A stretch of 64,000 nucleotides of DNA, from positions 141,234-205,233 of the forward strand of contig CANQPM010000006.1 of the NCBI GenBank assembly GCA_947625775.1. The letters run 5' to 3'. Made by a program: the position numbers and the translations under genes. This DNA comes from an uncultured Lachnospiraceae bacterium. Lineage in GTDB: Bacteria; Bacillota; Clostridia; Lachnospirales; Lachnospiraceae. Shown in pieces: positions 1 to 9,171 of the stretch. Under the pieces are notes generated by a model that worked only from the letters and a program-made list of their open reading frames with translations, did not search any database and was not told where the DNA came from. The stretch's first letter is position 1, and each line of letters opens with the position of its first letter.

Positions 1-345
1 GACGTGGAAATAACAGATTACAGCAGGCAGGGAACAGAAATAGAATTTCACTACAGAAATATTTCAGACGAAGACGAGTTAATAGAGCTGCCGTTATTAT
101 ACTATACAGGCTATTGCGCTGCATACAGAGAAGAGGGTAAGCCTGAATACATTCTAAAGGCGGAGCCTGGGCGCAATAATGTTGTGAGTATTGTGGTAAA
201 GGCAGATACGGCAGGGGATGTAATGTTATATTTTCGGGAACCGATATTGTGGAGAGCAGCTGAAATAATATCATTATTGTCTTTTGTGGCAATGCTGGCT
301 AAATATATCAAGCATCAAAAAAAGCAAAGGGGCGCTGGACAATGA
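1..345 (+). CDS. C-terminal part of a membrane protein, YfhO-like (5' end outside window)
   Basis: Only the last 113 or so residues are present. A GTG at position 4 is probably not the true start, because the reading frame is open to the window edge. The visible part is a beta-rich extracytoplasmic stretch with the pattern ELPLLYYTGYCA, then one hydrophobic helix (about residues 82-98) and a basic tail. This layout resembles the C-terminus of YfhO-type GT-C membrane proteins, in which a final periplasmic domain precedes the last transmembrane helix. It overlaps the next gene by 4 bp, so the two are probably co-transcribed. The YfhO resemblance is by pattern only. Confidence 0.5.
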   Translation, partial: DVEITDYSRQGTEIEFHYRNISDEDELIELPLLYYTGYCAAYREEGKPEYILKAEPGRNNVVSIVVKADTAGDVMLYFREPILWRAAEIISLLSFVAMLAKYIKHQKKQRGAGQ

Positions 346-1913
346 GTTTTGATCTGCTTGGACAAGCTTACAGGAAAATACCTGCACAGATAAAAATATG
401 CTTTATTTCAGGAATAATCACAGGGTGGCTCACGCATTTCTATATGCTTTCCCATAAGCTTTTAAACTGGGATGATGTCAATAATATTTCCGCATATGGC
501 AGCGGAGATTATCTCGGAAGGTGGTTCTTGAAATACATACACCCATTAGGAAGCATATACAGCATCCCTGCGGTGCATGGCTTTCTTTTTATAGTATGTC
601 TTTCACTGTCCGCCTGCATAATAGCTGACATAATGCAAATCAAAAGCAAAACGGCGGCTGTTCTTATTCCCGCGGTTCTTTTGACGTTTCCAAGCGCTGT
701 CAGCACTATGACATTTATGTTTATGGCGCATACATCGGGAATTGCGGTATTAATGACGTGCGCTGCCGTGTGGTTCCTGCGCCGTTTTAAATACGGTTTC
801 CTGCCCTGCTGCGCGCTGCTTGTGTGCGTGCTTGGCACATACCAGAGCTATATAAGCTTTGCGATAACCCTTATGCTTATGGGCATGATCTGCGATATAT
901 TTCATGGGAAAAAATTCAAGGAGGAATTAAAAACAGGCATTTTGTGCGCGGCTGTTTTAATTGCCTGCGTACTCATATATATGTGGCTGTCGCATATTAT
1001 CTACCCCAATATTGACAATGAGACATATGGCGGAATAGGTAACATGGGGCATATAGCAGTATCGGAAATGCCAAGGCTTATAGGAAGATGCTATAAGCGT
1101 TTCCTTGAATATTTTTTGTGGAAGCCGTTCGCATTTGTGACAAAGACAGCCCAGCGCGCAAATATATTGACATGTGCGCTTGCATTAATTTTATTTGCAG
1201 TATTATCGGTTCAAAAGAAGATATATAAAGACCTATATACCTTTGCGGTTCTTGTAATCGCATGTGCTTTTATGCCATTAGCCGCCGCCTTTGTTTATTT
1301 TATGGCGCCGGAGGCAGACTATTCAATGCTGATGCTGTATGCTTATGCCCTCATATATGTTCTGGTTATGTCAATGCTTGATTACTGTATATGCGATTGG
1401 GAAAACAATAATCAAAATTTACAATGGAAAAATGCGGCTCGTCATGGTATAGTATTTATTACAGTGGCAGTTATTTTTGTGGACTGTTATGCAGACTACC
1501 TGCTGGCAAACAGGGCTTATCTGCGCACGCACATTGCGACAGAGCGCGTACAGGCATATTTTAACAGGATAATTTCCATGGCGGAATCGACAGACGGATT
1601 TATGCCGGGGGATAAACTGACAATCCTTGGGGAATTTTACTACAGGGATAATCCAAGCAGCGTGGAAATAGACTGGCTTGACTCCGAGGATTTGCGGGAG
1701 CTTTCGGGCGTGGCGCTTGAAAACGGTCTTATCACGTCAGGCGTAAGGGATAATTTTATAAAGATATTTAACGGCTATGAGACGGCTGATCTTGGCTGGG
1801 ACGAAAAGCAGGATATAATGAATACGGCGCAGTACAAGGCTATGCCCGTATATCCGCAGGAAGGCTGTACACAGAAAATAAACGGCATATGGGTTGTAAA
1901 ATTGTGTGAGTAG
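342..1913 (+). CDS. GtrII-like membrane glucosyltransferase (Glucos_trans_II family)
   Basis: A 523-residue polytopic protein with about ten hydrophobic helices and an extracytoplasmic C-terminal tail. Near the N-terminus it carries the acidic pair in LNWDDV (residues 44-45) followed by GRW (residues 60-61), the signature of the Glucos_trans_II family. Family members move glucose or a similar sugar from a polyprenyl phosphate donor to a surface glycan on the outer face of the membrane. The start overlaps the previous stop by 4 bp, indicating translational coupling. A GtrB-like donor synthase (3844-4830) and GtrA (37746-38192) in the same window could complete a Gtr decoration module. The linked sugar is unknown. 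Confidence 0.75.
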   Translation: MSFDLLGQAYRKIPAQIKICFISGIITGWLTHFYMLSHKLLNWDDVNNISAYGSGDYLGRWFLKYIHPLGSIYSIPAVHGFLFIVCLSLSACIIADIMQIKSKTAAVLIPAVLLTFPSAVSTMTFMFMAHTSGIAVLMTCAAVWFLRRFKYGFLPCCALLVCVLGTYQSYISFAITLMLMGMICDIFHGKKFKEELKTGILCAAVLIACVLIYMWLSHIIYPNIDNETYGGIGNMGHIAVSEMPRLIGRCYKRFLEYFLWKPFAFVTKTAQRANILTCALALILFAVLSVQKKIYKDLYTFAVLVIACAFMPLAAAFVYFMAPEADYSMLMLYAYALIYVLVMSMLDYCICDWENNNQNLQWKNAARHGIVFITVAVIFVDCYADYLLANRAYLRTHIATERVQAYFNRIISMAESTDGFMPGDKLTILGEFYYRDNPSSVEIDWLDSEDLRELSGVALENGLITSGVRDNFIKIFNGYETADLGWDEKQDIMNTAQYKAMPVYPQEGCTQKINGIWVVKLCE

Positions 1914-1948
1914 CCAAAGGAAAGGCAGATTCCGTTTAAGGCAGGCAG

Positions 1949-3841
1949 ATGAAAATTAGCATGAGATTTAATGTTATGCAGGGCAGAATTATGGAGGTTG
2001 GAGTGAGAAATATATTAGAGGAGCTGGCGGCTGTATTTTTTGCAGTCTGTTCTGTTGTCGCGCTGTTTGCCGACGTAGAATCGACAGGCAATTTATCTAT
2101 GGCGTTAAATGGGGACGGCATAGCGCAGCTTATAGCTCTTGTGTTTTTGGAGATATTATATAGAAGAATCATAGTAAAGAAGGAGTGCCTTAACGGGCTA
2201 AAAAAGCGGGATTCCATAGGCTATGCCATGCTGGCGTTTCTGTTTGCCGTGTTTATGCTTATAGGGCGGGAGCAGTCGGCGGATGAGGAGTTGAAATATG
2301 GGTACATTGCAGTTGTGATGCTTATCGGATATGTGCCGCTTTTCTTTACTATGCTTTCATTTATTGGAATGGCGCTTGACCGTGTAAGACAGCGTGAAAA
2401 TGAAAGACCATGCTCAAGGCTTACAAAATGGCTGTTTGAGGAGCATGTCATACTAGGTGTTATGATAGCGGTCTTTTTGTGCAGGCTGCCATACCTTATT
2501 GCCTTTTACCCATGCTCGATGACATGGGACGGAGGGGCGCAGATTAGCAGCTTTTACGGCATTGAGCCATTTACGGATCATCATCCGCCGCTGCTTAGTT
2601 TTGTCTACGGAGCCATAGCGCTGTACTCGCAGAAATGGGGAATTCCCAATATAGGAATGTTTGTTATACCGATTGCAAACACCCTGCTTTCAGCATTTGC
2701 GGCGGCAAAGGTCTGTGAATTTTTTAAATATATAAAAGCGCCATACTGGGTTAGGTGGGCAAGCCTTATTTATTATGCGGCATTTACCGTGTGGTGTATT
2801 TTTGACGTCACGGTAATTAAGGACACCTTGTATTATCCGCTTGTCACTCTGTTTGCGCTGCAGATAGTGTATGCGGTTATGCCAATCAGCGAAAGGATGC
2901 CTGCGTCCGAGCTTGTAAAGCTTGTCATATATGGCATACTTGTCACGCAGATAAGGAATAATGGCATTTTTGTGTTGATATTCACATTGCCCGCCGCGTT
3001 TATCATAATCAATAGGAAGAAAAAGGCTGCGTTTGCGTTTGCCTCCGCTATAATGCTTATTGCTGTATTTGCTGTCAACAATCTGCTGTATCCTGCATTG
3101 GGGGTAACTAAAATTAAGGTCAAGGAGGACACGTACTGCATAATGTTCCAGCAGACGGCAAAATATGGCAGGGACTATCCCGAAGACGTCACGGATGAGG
3201 AAAGGCAGTTTTTAAACACTATGTTTGACTATGATGAGCTGGTGGAGGTGTATAACCCGCGGCTTGCCGATTGGGTAAAAAACTGCCTGAAAATATGCGA
3301 GGCGACATCCGCGGATCATACGAACAGTGAATTTGCGGCAATCAGGGACGAGTATTTCAGAATATGGTTTGCGCAGTTTTTAAGGCATCCGATGTCATAT
3401 GTTGATACATTTTTGGAATGTTCATACGGGTATTACTACCCGGAGGTCAAGCCATATAAGGAGGGCAACGGGTTTTATGAGGAGGAAAGATACACATTTA
3501 CTGAATCTATGCACAGCTCAAAACAGATAGAGCAGCTTGCTCCCGCAAGGTTTATCCTTGAGCAGGCAGGAAAAATGGAATATATGCCGGGCATCGGGCT
3601 GCTTTACAGATGCGGCTTTTATACATGGTGCGTGGCATACGCCGTCGCATACCTGCTTATAAAGAAACGCGGCAAGGAGCTGATTGCAGCTGTGCCGGCT
3701 CTGGTAAATATTCTGGTGTGCCTGATATCTCCGGTGAATACATGCATCAGGTACGCTATGCCGACTATGTGCTTTGTGCCTGTTCTGCTTGCCGTTTTAT
3801 GCAGCCAGGGCATATTCAAATCAACGGAAGAAGGGATATAG
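1949..3841 (+). CDS. DUF6020 family polytopic membrane protein (GT-C-like)
   Basis: A 630-residue protein with about a dozen hydrophobic helices. The conserved stretch FYPCSMTWDGG (W193, D194) followed by DHHPPLL (about residues 210-216) is typical of DUF6020 proteins and recalls GT-C enzymes, where acidic and histidine residues lie in the first extracytoplasmic loop. A mixed soluble segment at about 390-520 precedes the final helices. The ATG at 1949 has only a weak ribosome site. A GTG at 2003 is preceded five bases upstream by GGAGG at 1993-1997 and may be the real start, shortening the protein by 18 residues. A role in glycan decoration is inferred from neighbours. Confidence 0.7.
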   Translation: MKISMRFNVMQGRIMEVGVRNILEELAAVFFAVCSVVALFADVESTGNLSMALNGDGIAQLIALVFLEILYRRIIVKKECLNGLKKRDSIGYAMLAFLFAVFMLIGREQSADEELKYGYIAVVMLIGYVPLFFTMLSFIGMALDRVRQRENERPCSRLTKWLFEEHVILGVMIAVFLCRLPYLIAFYPCSMTWDGGAQISSFYGIEPFTDHHPPLLSFVYGAIALYSQKWGIPNIGMFVIPIANTLLSAFAAAKVCEFFKYIKAPYWVRWASLIYYAAFTVWCIFDVTVIKDTLYYPLVTLFALQIVYAVMPISERMPASELVKLVIYGILVTQIRNNGIFVLIFTLPAAFIIINRKKKAAFAFASAIMLIAVFAVNNLLYPALGVTKIKVKEDTYCIMFQQTAKYGRDYPEDVTDEERQFLNTMFDYDELVEVYNPRLADWVKNCLKICEATSADHTNSEFAAIRDEYFRIWFAQFLRHPMSYVDTFLECSYGYYYPEVKPYKEGNGFYEEERYTFTESMHSSKQIEQLAPARFILEQAGKMEYMPGIGLLYRCGFYTWCVAYAVAYLLIKKRGKELIAAVPALVNILVCLISPVNTCIRYAMPTMCFVPVLLAVLCSQGIFKSTEEGI

Positions 3842-3843
3842 AA

Positions 3844-4830
3844 ATGGAAAACCATAGGCAGCAGGGCATTCTTTATATAGTAGTCCCCTGTTATAATGAG
3901 GAAGAAGCTATAGAAAAGTCAGCCGAAAGGCTCATTGCCAAGCTCAGGCAGCTTGAGACAGACAATATGATATCGCCACAAAGCCGCATAGTACTTGTTG
4001 ACGACGGCTCGAAGGACAGGACTTGGGAGCTTATAGAGGCGTTATATGAAAAAAATGACAGCATTATCGGGCTTAGGTTTGCGCACAACAGAGGCCATCA
4101 GAACGCTATCCTTGCGGGAATGATGTACGCAAAGGATTACTGCGATTTCGCCATCACGATAGATGCCGATCTGCAGCAGGATATCAATGCCATGGAGCTG
4201 TTTATCAGTGAATACGTATCAGGAAGCGAGATAGTGTTCGGAGTCCGCAACTCAAGAAACACGGACAGCTTTTTCAAAAAAATCTCAGCGACGGCTTTTT
4301 ACAAAATGATGCGCTTTTTGGGCTGCAGTATATATGAAAATTCGGCAGACTACCGCCTTATGAGCGCTAAGGCTCTTGACGCGCTGTCAGAATACAGCGA
4401 GGTAAATCTGTTCCTGCGCGGCATCATACCGGACATAGGACTAAAAACCTCAGTGGTGCATTTTGACGTATTTCCACGCGAACAGGGCAAGTCAAAGTAT
4501 TCGCTGTCCAAAATGGCCACTCTTGCGGCGGACGGCATTACTTCTTTCAGCATCAGACCTATACGGCTTGTTTTTATGATGGGGGCGCTCTCGATACTTG
4601 TAGGCTTTTTTATGATTATTCATATTTTGTATGAGCATTATTTTGGATATACCGTGAATGGCTGGTCGTCAATCCTTATGTCTGTCTGGCTTTTGGGAGG
4701 GGCGATTCTGCTTTCGCTTGGCATAATAGGCGAGTACGTCGGGCGCAATTACATGGAAACAAAGCGCCGTCCGCGGTATTATTTCTGGGACGTGCTGTCA
4801 CATGACGCTCATGAGGACACGCAGGTATAG
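3844..4830 (+). CDS. GtrB/DPM1-like family 2 glycosyltransferase (polyprenyl-phosphate sugar synthase)
   Basis: 328 residues from ATG 3844, placed 3 bp after the previous stop and preceded by a purine-rich site. The frame is open further upstream, but that part overlaps the DUF6020 gene. An N-terminal GT-A domain begins YIVVPCYNEEEAI (from residue 11), with VDDGSKD near 52-58, the metal-binding DAD at 107-109 and QQD at 111-113. Two C-terminal hydrophobic helices (about 238-262 and 272-295) anchor it. Such proteins transfer a sugar from a nucleotide donor to undecaprenyl phosphate on the cytoplasmic face, feeding GT-C enzymes such as the one at 342-1913. Flipping could be done by GtrA (37746) or by the SMR-like pair at 12343-13101. 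Confidence 0.85.
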   Translation: MENHRQQGILYIVVPCYNEEEAIEKSAERLIAKLRQLETDNMISPQSRIVLVDDGSKDRTWELIEALYEKNDSIIGLRFAHNRGHQNAILAGMMYAKDYCDFAITIDADLQQDINAMELFISEYVSGSEIVFGVRNSRNTDSFFKKISATAFYKMMRFLGCSIYENSADYRLMSAKALDALSEYSEVNLFLRGIIPDIGLKTSVVHFDVFPREQGKSKYSLSKMATLAADGITSFSIRPIRLVFMMGALSILVGFFMIIHILYEHYFGYTVNGWSSILMSVWLLGGAILLSLGIIGEYVGRNYMETKRRPRYYFWDVLSHDAHEDTQV

Positions 4831-4870
4831 TATAAAGATTTAATAAAGTTTTGGCTGGAAACGGAAGTTA

Positions 4871-4892
4871 GCGTGAAAAACAAATTTTTCGC
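4871..4892. repeat. Palindromic AT-rich element, copy 1
   Basis: Arms GAAAAA and TTTTTC around a short centre, flanked by GC on each side with a 2-nt bulge. It lies 27 nt before the ATG of the SDR gene at 4919. Related copies lie at 17952-17975 and 53584-53605, also upstream of genes. All three are followed by the same kind of leader, AATGGAGG then TTAA before ATG. It may be an operator or a leader hairpin. Confidence 0.5.
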
Positions 4893-4918
4893 AGTCGTAT
4901 CAGGAATGGAGGGTTAAT

Positions 4919-5875
4919 ATGATTATTTTAGTCGGATATACGGGCTTTGTGGGCAGCAACATATATGCGAGGGCGCGCAACAGGATTGATGGCGTCTTCA
5001 ATTCGCACAACATAGAGAAAGCGTATGGGCTTGAGCCCGAGCTTTTGGTTTATGCGGGTCTAAGGGCTGAAAAGTTTCTTGCAAACAGCGCTCCTGAACG
5101 CGATTTGGAGCTTATTCTGCAGGCGGAGGAGAATATCAGGCAGATAAACCCGAGGAAACTTATACTTATTTCAAATGTTGACGTATATACCAATCCGGTG
5201 GGCGTCACCGAGGAAAGCCCTGTGCTGGGCGAAGGAGGGACTGGAATCCAGCCGTATGGCTTAAACCGCTACTATCTGGAGGCATGGGTGAGAAAGAATT
5301 ATCCCGACGCGTTGATAATAAGGCTTCCATCGCTTTATGGCGTAAATATAAAGAAAAATTTCATATATGATTTTATAAATGTCATTCCTTCGATGCTGAA
5401 AAAGTCAAAATATGAAGAACTGTGCGCGAAAGAGCCTAAACTTAGCAACTATTATGAGCCGCAGGACAACGGCTATTATAAATGCAGGGTTTTGGCGAAG
5501 GAGGATAAGAGCCCGCTCAGACAGATGTTCAAAAAGCTTGGATTTACGGCGATTAACTTTACGGACAGCAGGAACGTGTACCAGTTTTACCCGCTCAGGC
5601 GTCTGTGGGGAGACATACAGATTGCGCTCGACGCAAACCTTACTCTGCTGAACGTGGCGACAGAGCCGATTTCAGCGGCGGAGCTTTTTAAATATATAAC
5701 GGGCGATGTCTTTAAAAATGAGTTTGCCGCGGCGCCTGCCAAATATGACGTGAAAACTCTGCATGCGGATAAATTCGGTGGGAAAGACGGATATATATAC
5801 ACAAAGGAGGACATTCTTGAGGATATCAAGAGCTTTGTCGATATGAACGGCGTCAGAGAGGAGTTTTTGAAATAA
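4919..5875 (+). CDS. NAD(P)-dependent epimerase/dehydratase-like SDR protein
   Basis: 318 residues from ATG 4919, with GGAGG about 7 bases upstream. The N-terminal Rossmann motif is GYTGFVGSN. The extended-SDR YxxxK active site reads YGLNR, so lysine is replaced by arginine. The C-terminal substrate part is poorly conserved. It has roughly the length of dTDP-4-dehydrorhamnose reductase (RmlD) and the window has rfbA, rfbB and rfbC but no obvious rfbD; however the sequence does not look like a standard RmlD, so assigning that role would be a guess. It sits between a GtrB-like enzyme and an initiating transferase, which fits nucleotide-sugar modification. Confidence 0.6.
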   Translation: MIILVGYTGFVGSNIYARARNRIDGVFNSHNIEKAYGLEPELLVYAGLRAEKFLANSAPERDLELILQAEENIRQINPRKLILISNVDVYTNPVGVTEESPVLGEGGTGIQPYGLNRYYLEAWVRKNYPDALIIRLPSLYGVNIKKNFIYDFINVIPSMLKKSKYEELCAKEPKLSNYYEPQDNGYYKCRVLAKEDKSPLRQMFKKLGFTAINFTDSRNVYQFYPLRRLWGDIQIALDANLTLLNVATEPISAAELFKYITGDVFKNEFAAAPAKYDVKTLHADKFGGKDGYIYTKEDILEDIKSFVDMNGVREEFLK

Positions 5876-6012
5876 GTGCATATAATCCAAAATAATGGTA
5901 AAAATGTATTCAAATATTGTCAGTATTGTCATGGCATGCCATTTGAAAGTCTGATATACTATAAAATGAATTGTCCTGTTTAATGGGACTAAATTTAGAA
6001 TGGAAAGAAAAG

Positions 6013-7437
6013 ATGGAAAATGTCAGAAGAAAAAATAATATGATAGAAACCTACTGCGTTTCAGGGATAGACATTGCCTGCGCTGTTCTTTCCTATGCGC
6101 TGTCGCTGTTTATAAGGTTCCGTATCATTCATTATGAGCTTTATCCAAGGCAGTTCCATATGACGGTGGGAGCGTATATTGTTGTGCTGTGTCTTGTGTA
6201 CGCGCTTTTCCTTGATGCAAACCGCAATTTTTTTACAAGGGGATACTACCAGGAGTTTTACTACACGGCAAGATATACGCTTATTATTATAGTAGGGCTT
6301 GTAATGGTGCTTTATATAACGCAGCAGTCATACGGCTTTTCAAGGCTGATTTATTTTATATTTGCCATACTTAACACGTTGATTACATATTGTGCTCATC
6401 TTGCATTCAAGAAGCTTATGTGGGGATATTACAAAAAGAGCGTAAGCAGCGCGAAAATGCTTGTGCTGGCAAGAGAGGACAATGCTGGTGAGGTGGTCGC
6501 AAACCTTATTAAGGACAGCGGCTGGTATTATCAGGTTACTTCGGCGGCTGTTTATGATGCAGACAAAAAGGGACAGATGATAAGCGGCATACCTGTAGTG
6601 GCGTCAAGGGATGACTTATACGAGGTTGTCGTGCAGATGACAGTGGATGAGGTATTTATATCGCTTCCCGATGTCGCGGTGTCAGAGATACGCGGCATAG
6701 TGGAGCGTTTTGAGGAAATGGGGCTTGTATGCCATTACAATGTTGACTTGTTCAGCAGGCCTAATCCCAATACCTACGCGCAGAGAATGGCGGGCTATAG
6801 CGTCATTTCATTTGCGGTAAATACTATGGATTCAAGGCGCGTACTTATCAAGCGCATTATTGATGTCATAGGCGCGATTGTGGGGCTTGCAGTTACCGCG
6901 GTCTTCACGCCGTTTGTGGCGATTGCAATCAAGCTTGATTCCCCCGGGCCTGTATTTTTCTCTCAGACAAGGATTGGCAGGAACGGCAGGCGCTTTAAGC
7001 TGTGGAAGTTCCGTTCTATGTATATTGACGCGGAGGAGCGCAAAAAAGAGCTTGCGGGTAAAAATGAGATGAGCGGGCTTATGTTCAAGATGGAGGACGA
7101 TCCGCGCATTACAAGGGTTGGCAGATTTTTGCGCAGGACAAGCATTGATGAAACGCCCCAGTTTTTTAATATATTAAAGGGGGATATGAGCCTTGTGGGC
7201 ACAAGACCGCCTACTGAAGATGAATTTGAAAAATACAGCGGTTACTACCGCCGCAGGTTGAGCATTACTCCCGGGCTTACAGGCATGTGGCAGGTAAGCG
7301 GCAGGAGCGACATACAGGACTTTGATGAGATTGTGCGGCTTGACCTTGAATATATAGACAACTGGTCGTTAGGGCTTGATGTGAAGATTTTGTTTATGAC
7401 TATATTTGCGGTGCTGGGCGCTAAGGGTTCAAAATAA
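6013..7437 (+). CDS. Initiating polyprenyl glycosylphosphotransferase (WbaP/CpsE type)
   Basis: 474 residues from ATG 6013, which has GGAAAG close upstream; in-frame ATG 5983 and TTG 5971 are less likely. The N-terminal half has four to five hydrophobic helices and a CoA-binding-like cytoplasmic domain. The C-terminal catalytic domain has a membrane-entering helix followed by KLDSPGPVFFSQTRIGRNG, WKFRSM, RRTSIDETPQFFN, GDMSLVGTRPP and TPGLTGMWQVSGRS, all hallmarks of the bacterial sugar transferase family. The enzyme moves a sugar phosphate from a UDP-sugar to undecaprenyl phosphate and so starts the glycan. A second enzyme of this family is at 40786-42204. The next gene begins inside its stop codon. 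Confidence 0.9.
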   Translation: MENVRRKNNMIETYCVSGIDIACAVLSYALSLFIRFRIIHYELYPRQFHMTVGAYIVVLCLVYALFLDANRNFFTRGYYQEFYYTARYTLIIIVGLVMVLYITQQSYGFSRLIYFIFAILNTLITYCAHLAFKKLMWGYYKKSVSSAKMLVLAREDNAGEVVANLIKDSGWYYQVTSAAVYDADKKGQMISGIPVVASRDDLYEVVVQMTVDEVFISLPDVAVSEIRGIVERFEEMGLVCHYNVDLFSRPNPNTYAQRMAGYSVISFAVNTMDSRRVLIKRIIDVIGAIVGLAVTAVFTPFVAIAIKLDSPGPVFFSQTRIGRNGRRFKLWKFRSMYIDAEERKKELAGKNEMSGLMFKMEDDPRITRVGRFLRRTSIDETPQFFNILKGDMSLVGTRPPTEDEFEKYSGYYRRRLSITPGLTGMWQVSGRSDIQDFDEIVRLDLEYIDNWSLGLDVKILFMTIFAVLGAKGSK

Positions 7438-8201
7438 TGAGTGGGTTACAGTATTGTGAGATATTAAAAACACGGATAAACGTCACAAATATGGATGACA
7501 CAGTCCGCTATATAAGGGCGGAGCTTGACAGGCTGCGCGGCAGTTATATATGCGTGTCAAATGTCCATACGACGGTTATGTCTTATGAAAATGAGCAGTA
7601 CAGGAATATACAGAACAATGCCGCAATGGCGCTGCCTGACGGCGCTCCGCTTTCCATATGCAGCAGAAAGCGTGGATTTTCACAGGCGCAGCGCGTGACA
7701 GGACCTGACCTTATGCTGGAGCTGCTTAAGGCAGGGTCTGGGGCGGATATGCCGTTACGCCATTTTTTTTACGGCTCTGCACAGCAGACGCTTGACGCTA
7801 TGCGCCAAAGAATAGAAAATGATTACCCGGACGCAGTGATTGCGGGAATGTATTCCCCGCCTTTCAGGGAGCTGTCAGAGGACGAGGATGAGAAGATAAC
7901 TGAGCTGATTAACAGGGCGGAACCGGACATTTTATGGGTTGGCTTGGGGGCACCCAGGCAGGAGGAGTTCATGTACCGTCACAAGGGCAGGATAAACGCA
8001 GTTATGATAGGCGTAGGAGCAGGTTTTGATTATCTTGCAGGCAACATAAAGCGCGCGCCAAAGCTTATGCAGCGGCTGTCGCTGGAGTGGCTTTACCGCT
8101 TTATTCAGGATCCCGTGCGGCTGTGGCAAAGGTATGTAACTACAAACATTAAATTTATCATATATATTAATCAGGAGAAGAAGTTAAACCGTGGGAAATG
8201 A
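7437..8201 (+). CDS. WecB/TagA/CpsF family glycosyltransferase (GT26)
   Basis: 254 residues. The ATG overlaps the TAA of the preceding transferase (TAATG), so translation is coupled. Family motifs are visible: VSNVHTTVMS, ALPDGAPLS, RVTGPDLM, FFYGSAQQT, DILWVGLGAPRQEEF and GVGAGFDYLAG with the following IKRAP. GT26 enzymes add the second sugar, often an N-acetylmannosaminyl type residue, to an undecaprenyl-linked primer, as TagA does for wall teichoic acid. Its position directly after the initiating transferase strongly suggests it performs the second step of the same glycan. The donor sugar cannot be read from sequence. Confidence 0.9.
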   Translation: MSGLQYCEILKTRINVTNMDDTVRYIRAELDRLRGSYICVSNVHTTVMSYENEQYRNIQNNAAMALPDGAPLSICSRKRGFSQAQRVTGPDLMLELLKAGSGADMPLRHFFYGSAQQTLDAMRQRIENDYPDAVIAGMYSPPFRELSEDEDEKITELINRAEPDILWVGLGAPRQEEFMYRHKGRINAVMIGVGAGFDYLAGNIKRAPKLMQRLSLEWLYRFIQDPVRLWQRYVTTNIKFIIYINQEKKLNRGK

Positions 8202-9117
8202 CAATGAGGGCTGTAAAATATGGTTTCATGCAGATGACTATGGAGTGACATCAAAGCAGTCGCAGAAAATACTCGAATGTTATAAAGAAGGGGCGCTTAA
8301 CAGCATAAGCGTCATACCAAATTCAAAGGAAATTTCCGAGAGCCTGAAAATCCTTGACGGGCTGGATCCTGAAGCAAAAATAAGGCGTGTGCTGCACATT
8401 AATTTTGTTGAAGGCAGGCCATGTGCCAGTGCTGACAAGGTGCCGCTCCTTGTTGACAGGGAGGGGTATTTTTCAAAATCATTCATTGATTTTTTCAAAT
8501 GGAACATGGCAACGTCGGGGAAAAAAAGGCAGAAAATTAAAGACCAGATAAAGGCTGAACTTAGGGAGCAGCTGCGGACGGTAACGCAGGAGCACAACTA
8601 TAGGATAACGGCAATAGACTCACACCAGCATTACCATATGATACCGATAGTATTTGACTCCCTGATGGAGATACTTTCGGAGGAGGAATTTAAGGAGCTT
8701 GGAATACAATATATCAGGATACCTGTGGATCCGCTTTATCCTCCGCTCTGTACCCGTGACAGGGCAAGAGGATTGAAACCTGTAAATCTGGTAAAGTGGT
8801 GCATACTGGATTTATATGCGCAAAGGAACAGGCGGCAGTTAAAGCTCCGGGGAATAAAATCTCCCGTGTTTTTTGGAATACTGTACACATGTGAGATGAA
8901 GTGGGAGACGGTAAATGTTCTCCTGCCGCGCTATAAAGCATGGGCGGAAAAAAAGGGCGAGGATTTGGAGCTGATGTTTCACCCTGGGGGGCTTTCGGCT
9001 GAATATGAGCTTTTAGACGCAAGGAATAAAGAACTTGTGGATTTTTATATGTCCGACAACCGTTTTTATGAGGCGGACTGTCTGCGGCTTTTAAGGCATG
9101 ATATGAGCAGTGTCTAG
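8191..9117 (+). CDS. ChbG/HpnK (YdjC-like) carbohydrate deacetylase
   Basis: 308 residues starting at GTG 8191, overlapping the previous gene by 11 bp; AGGAG lies 13 bases upstream. The metal-binding pattern of the YdjC superfamily is present: HADDYG at residues 13-18, HINFVEG near residue 67, SHQHYHM near 147, and a C-terminal FHPGG. These enzymes remove acetyl groups from N-acetylated sugars, as ChbG does for chitobiose and HpnK for hopanoid-linked GlcNAc. Coupling to the GT26 gene suggests action on a lipid-linked amino sugar or a glycan intermediate on the cytoplasmic side; no signal peptide is seen. The target is inferred. Confidence 0.85.
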   Translation: MGNDNEGCKIWFHADDYGVTSKQSQKILECYKEGALNSISVIPNSKEISESLKILDGLDPEAKIRRVLHINFVEGRPCASADKVPLLVDREGYFSKSFIDFFKWNMATSGKKRQKIKDQIKAELREQLRTVTQEHNYRITAIDSHQHYHMIPIVFDSLMEILSEEEFKELGIQYIRIPVDPLYPPLCTRDRARGLKPVNLVKWCILDLYAQRNRRQLKLRGIKSPVFFGILYTCEMKWETVNVLLPRYKAWAEKKGEDLELMFHPGGLSAEYELLDARNKELVDFYMSDNRFYEADCLRLLRHDMSSV

Positions 9118-9171
9118 GCGCGCGCGGTAAAACGGGTGCGGGCGAGGGTTTTGAAAATGAGGAGTAACGTT

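Noticed and set aside
5917..5965. Promoter before the first initiating transferase (two TTGTCA boxes and TATACT)
   Set aside because: Spacings of more than 20 bp, or 7 bp for TTGAAA, do not fit a sigma-A promoter.
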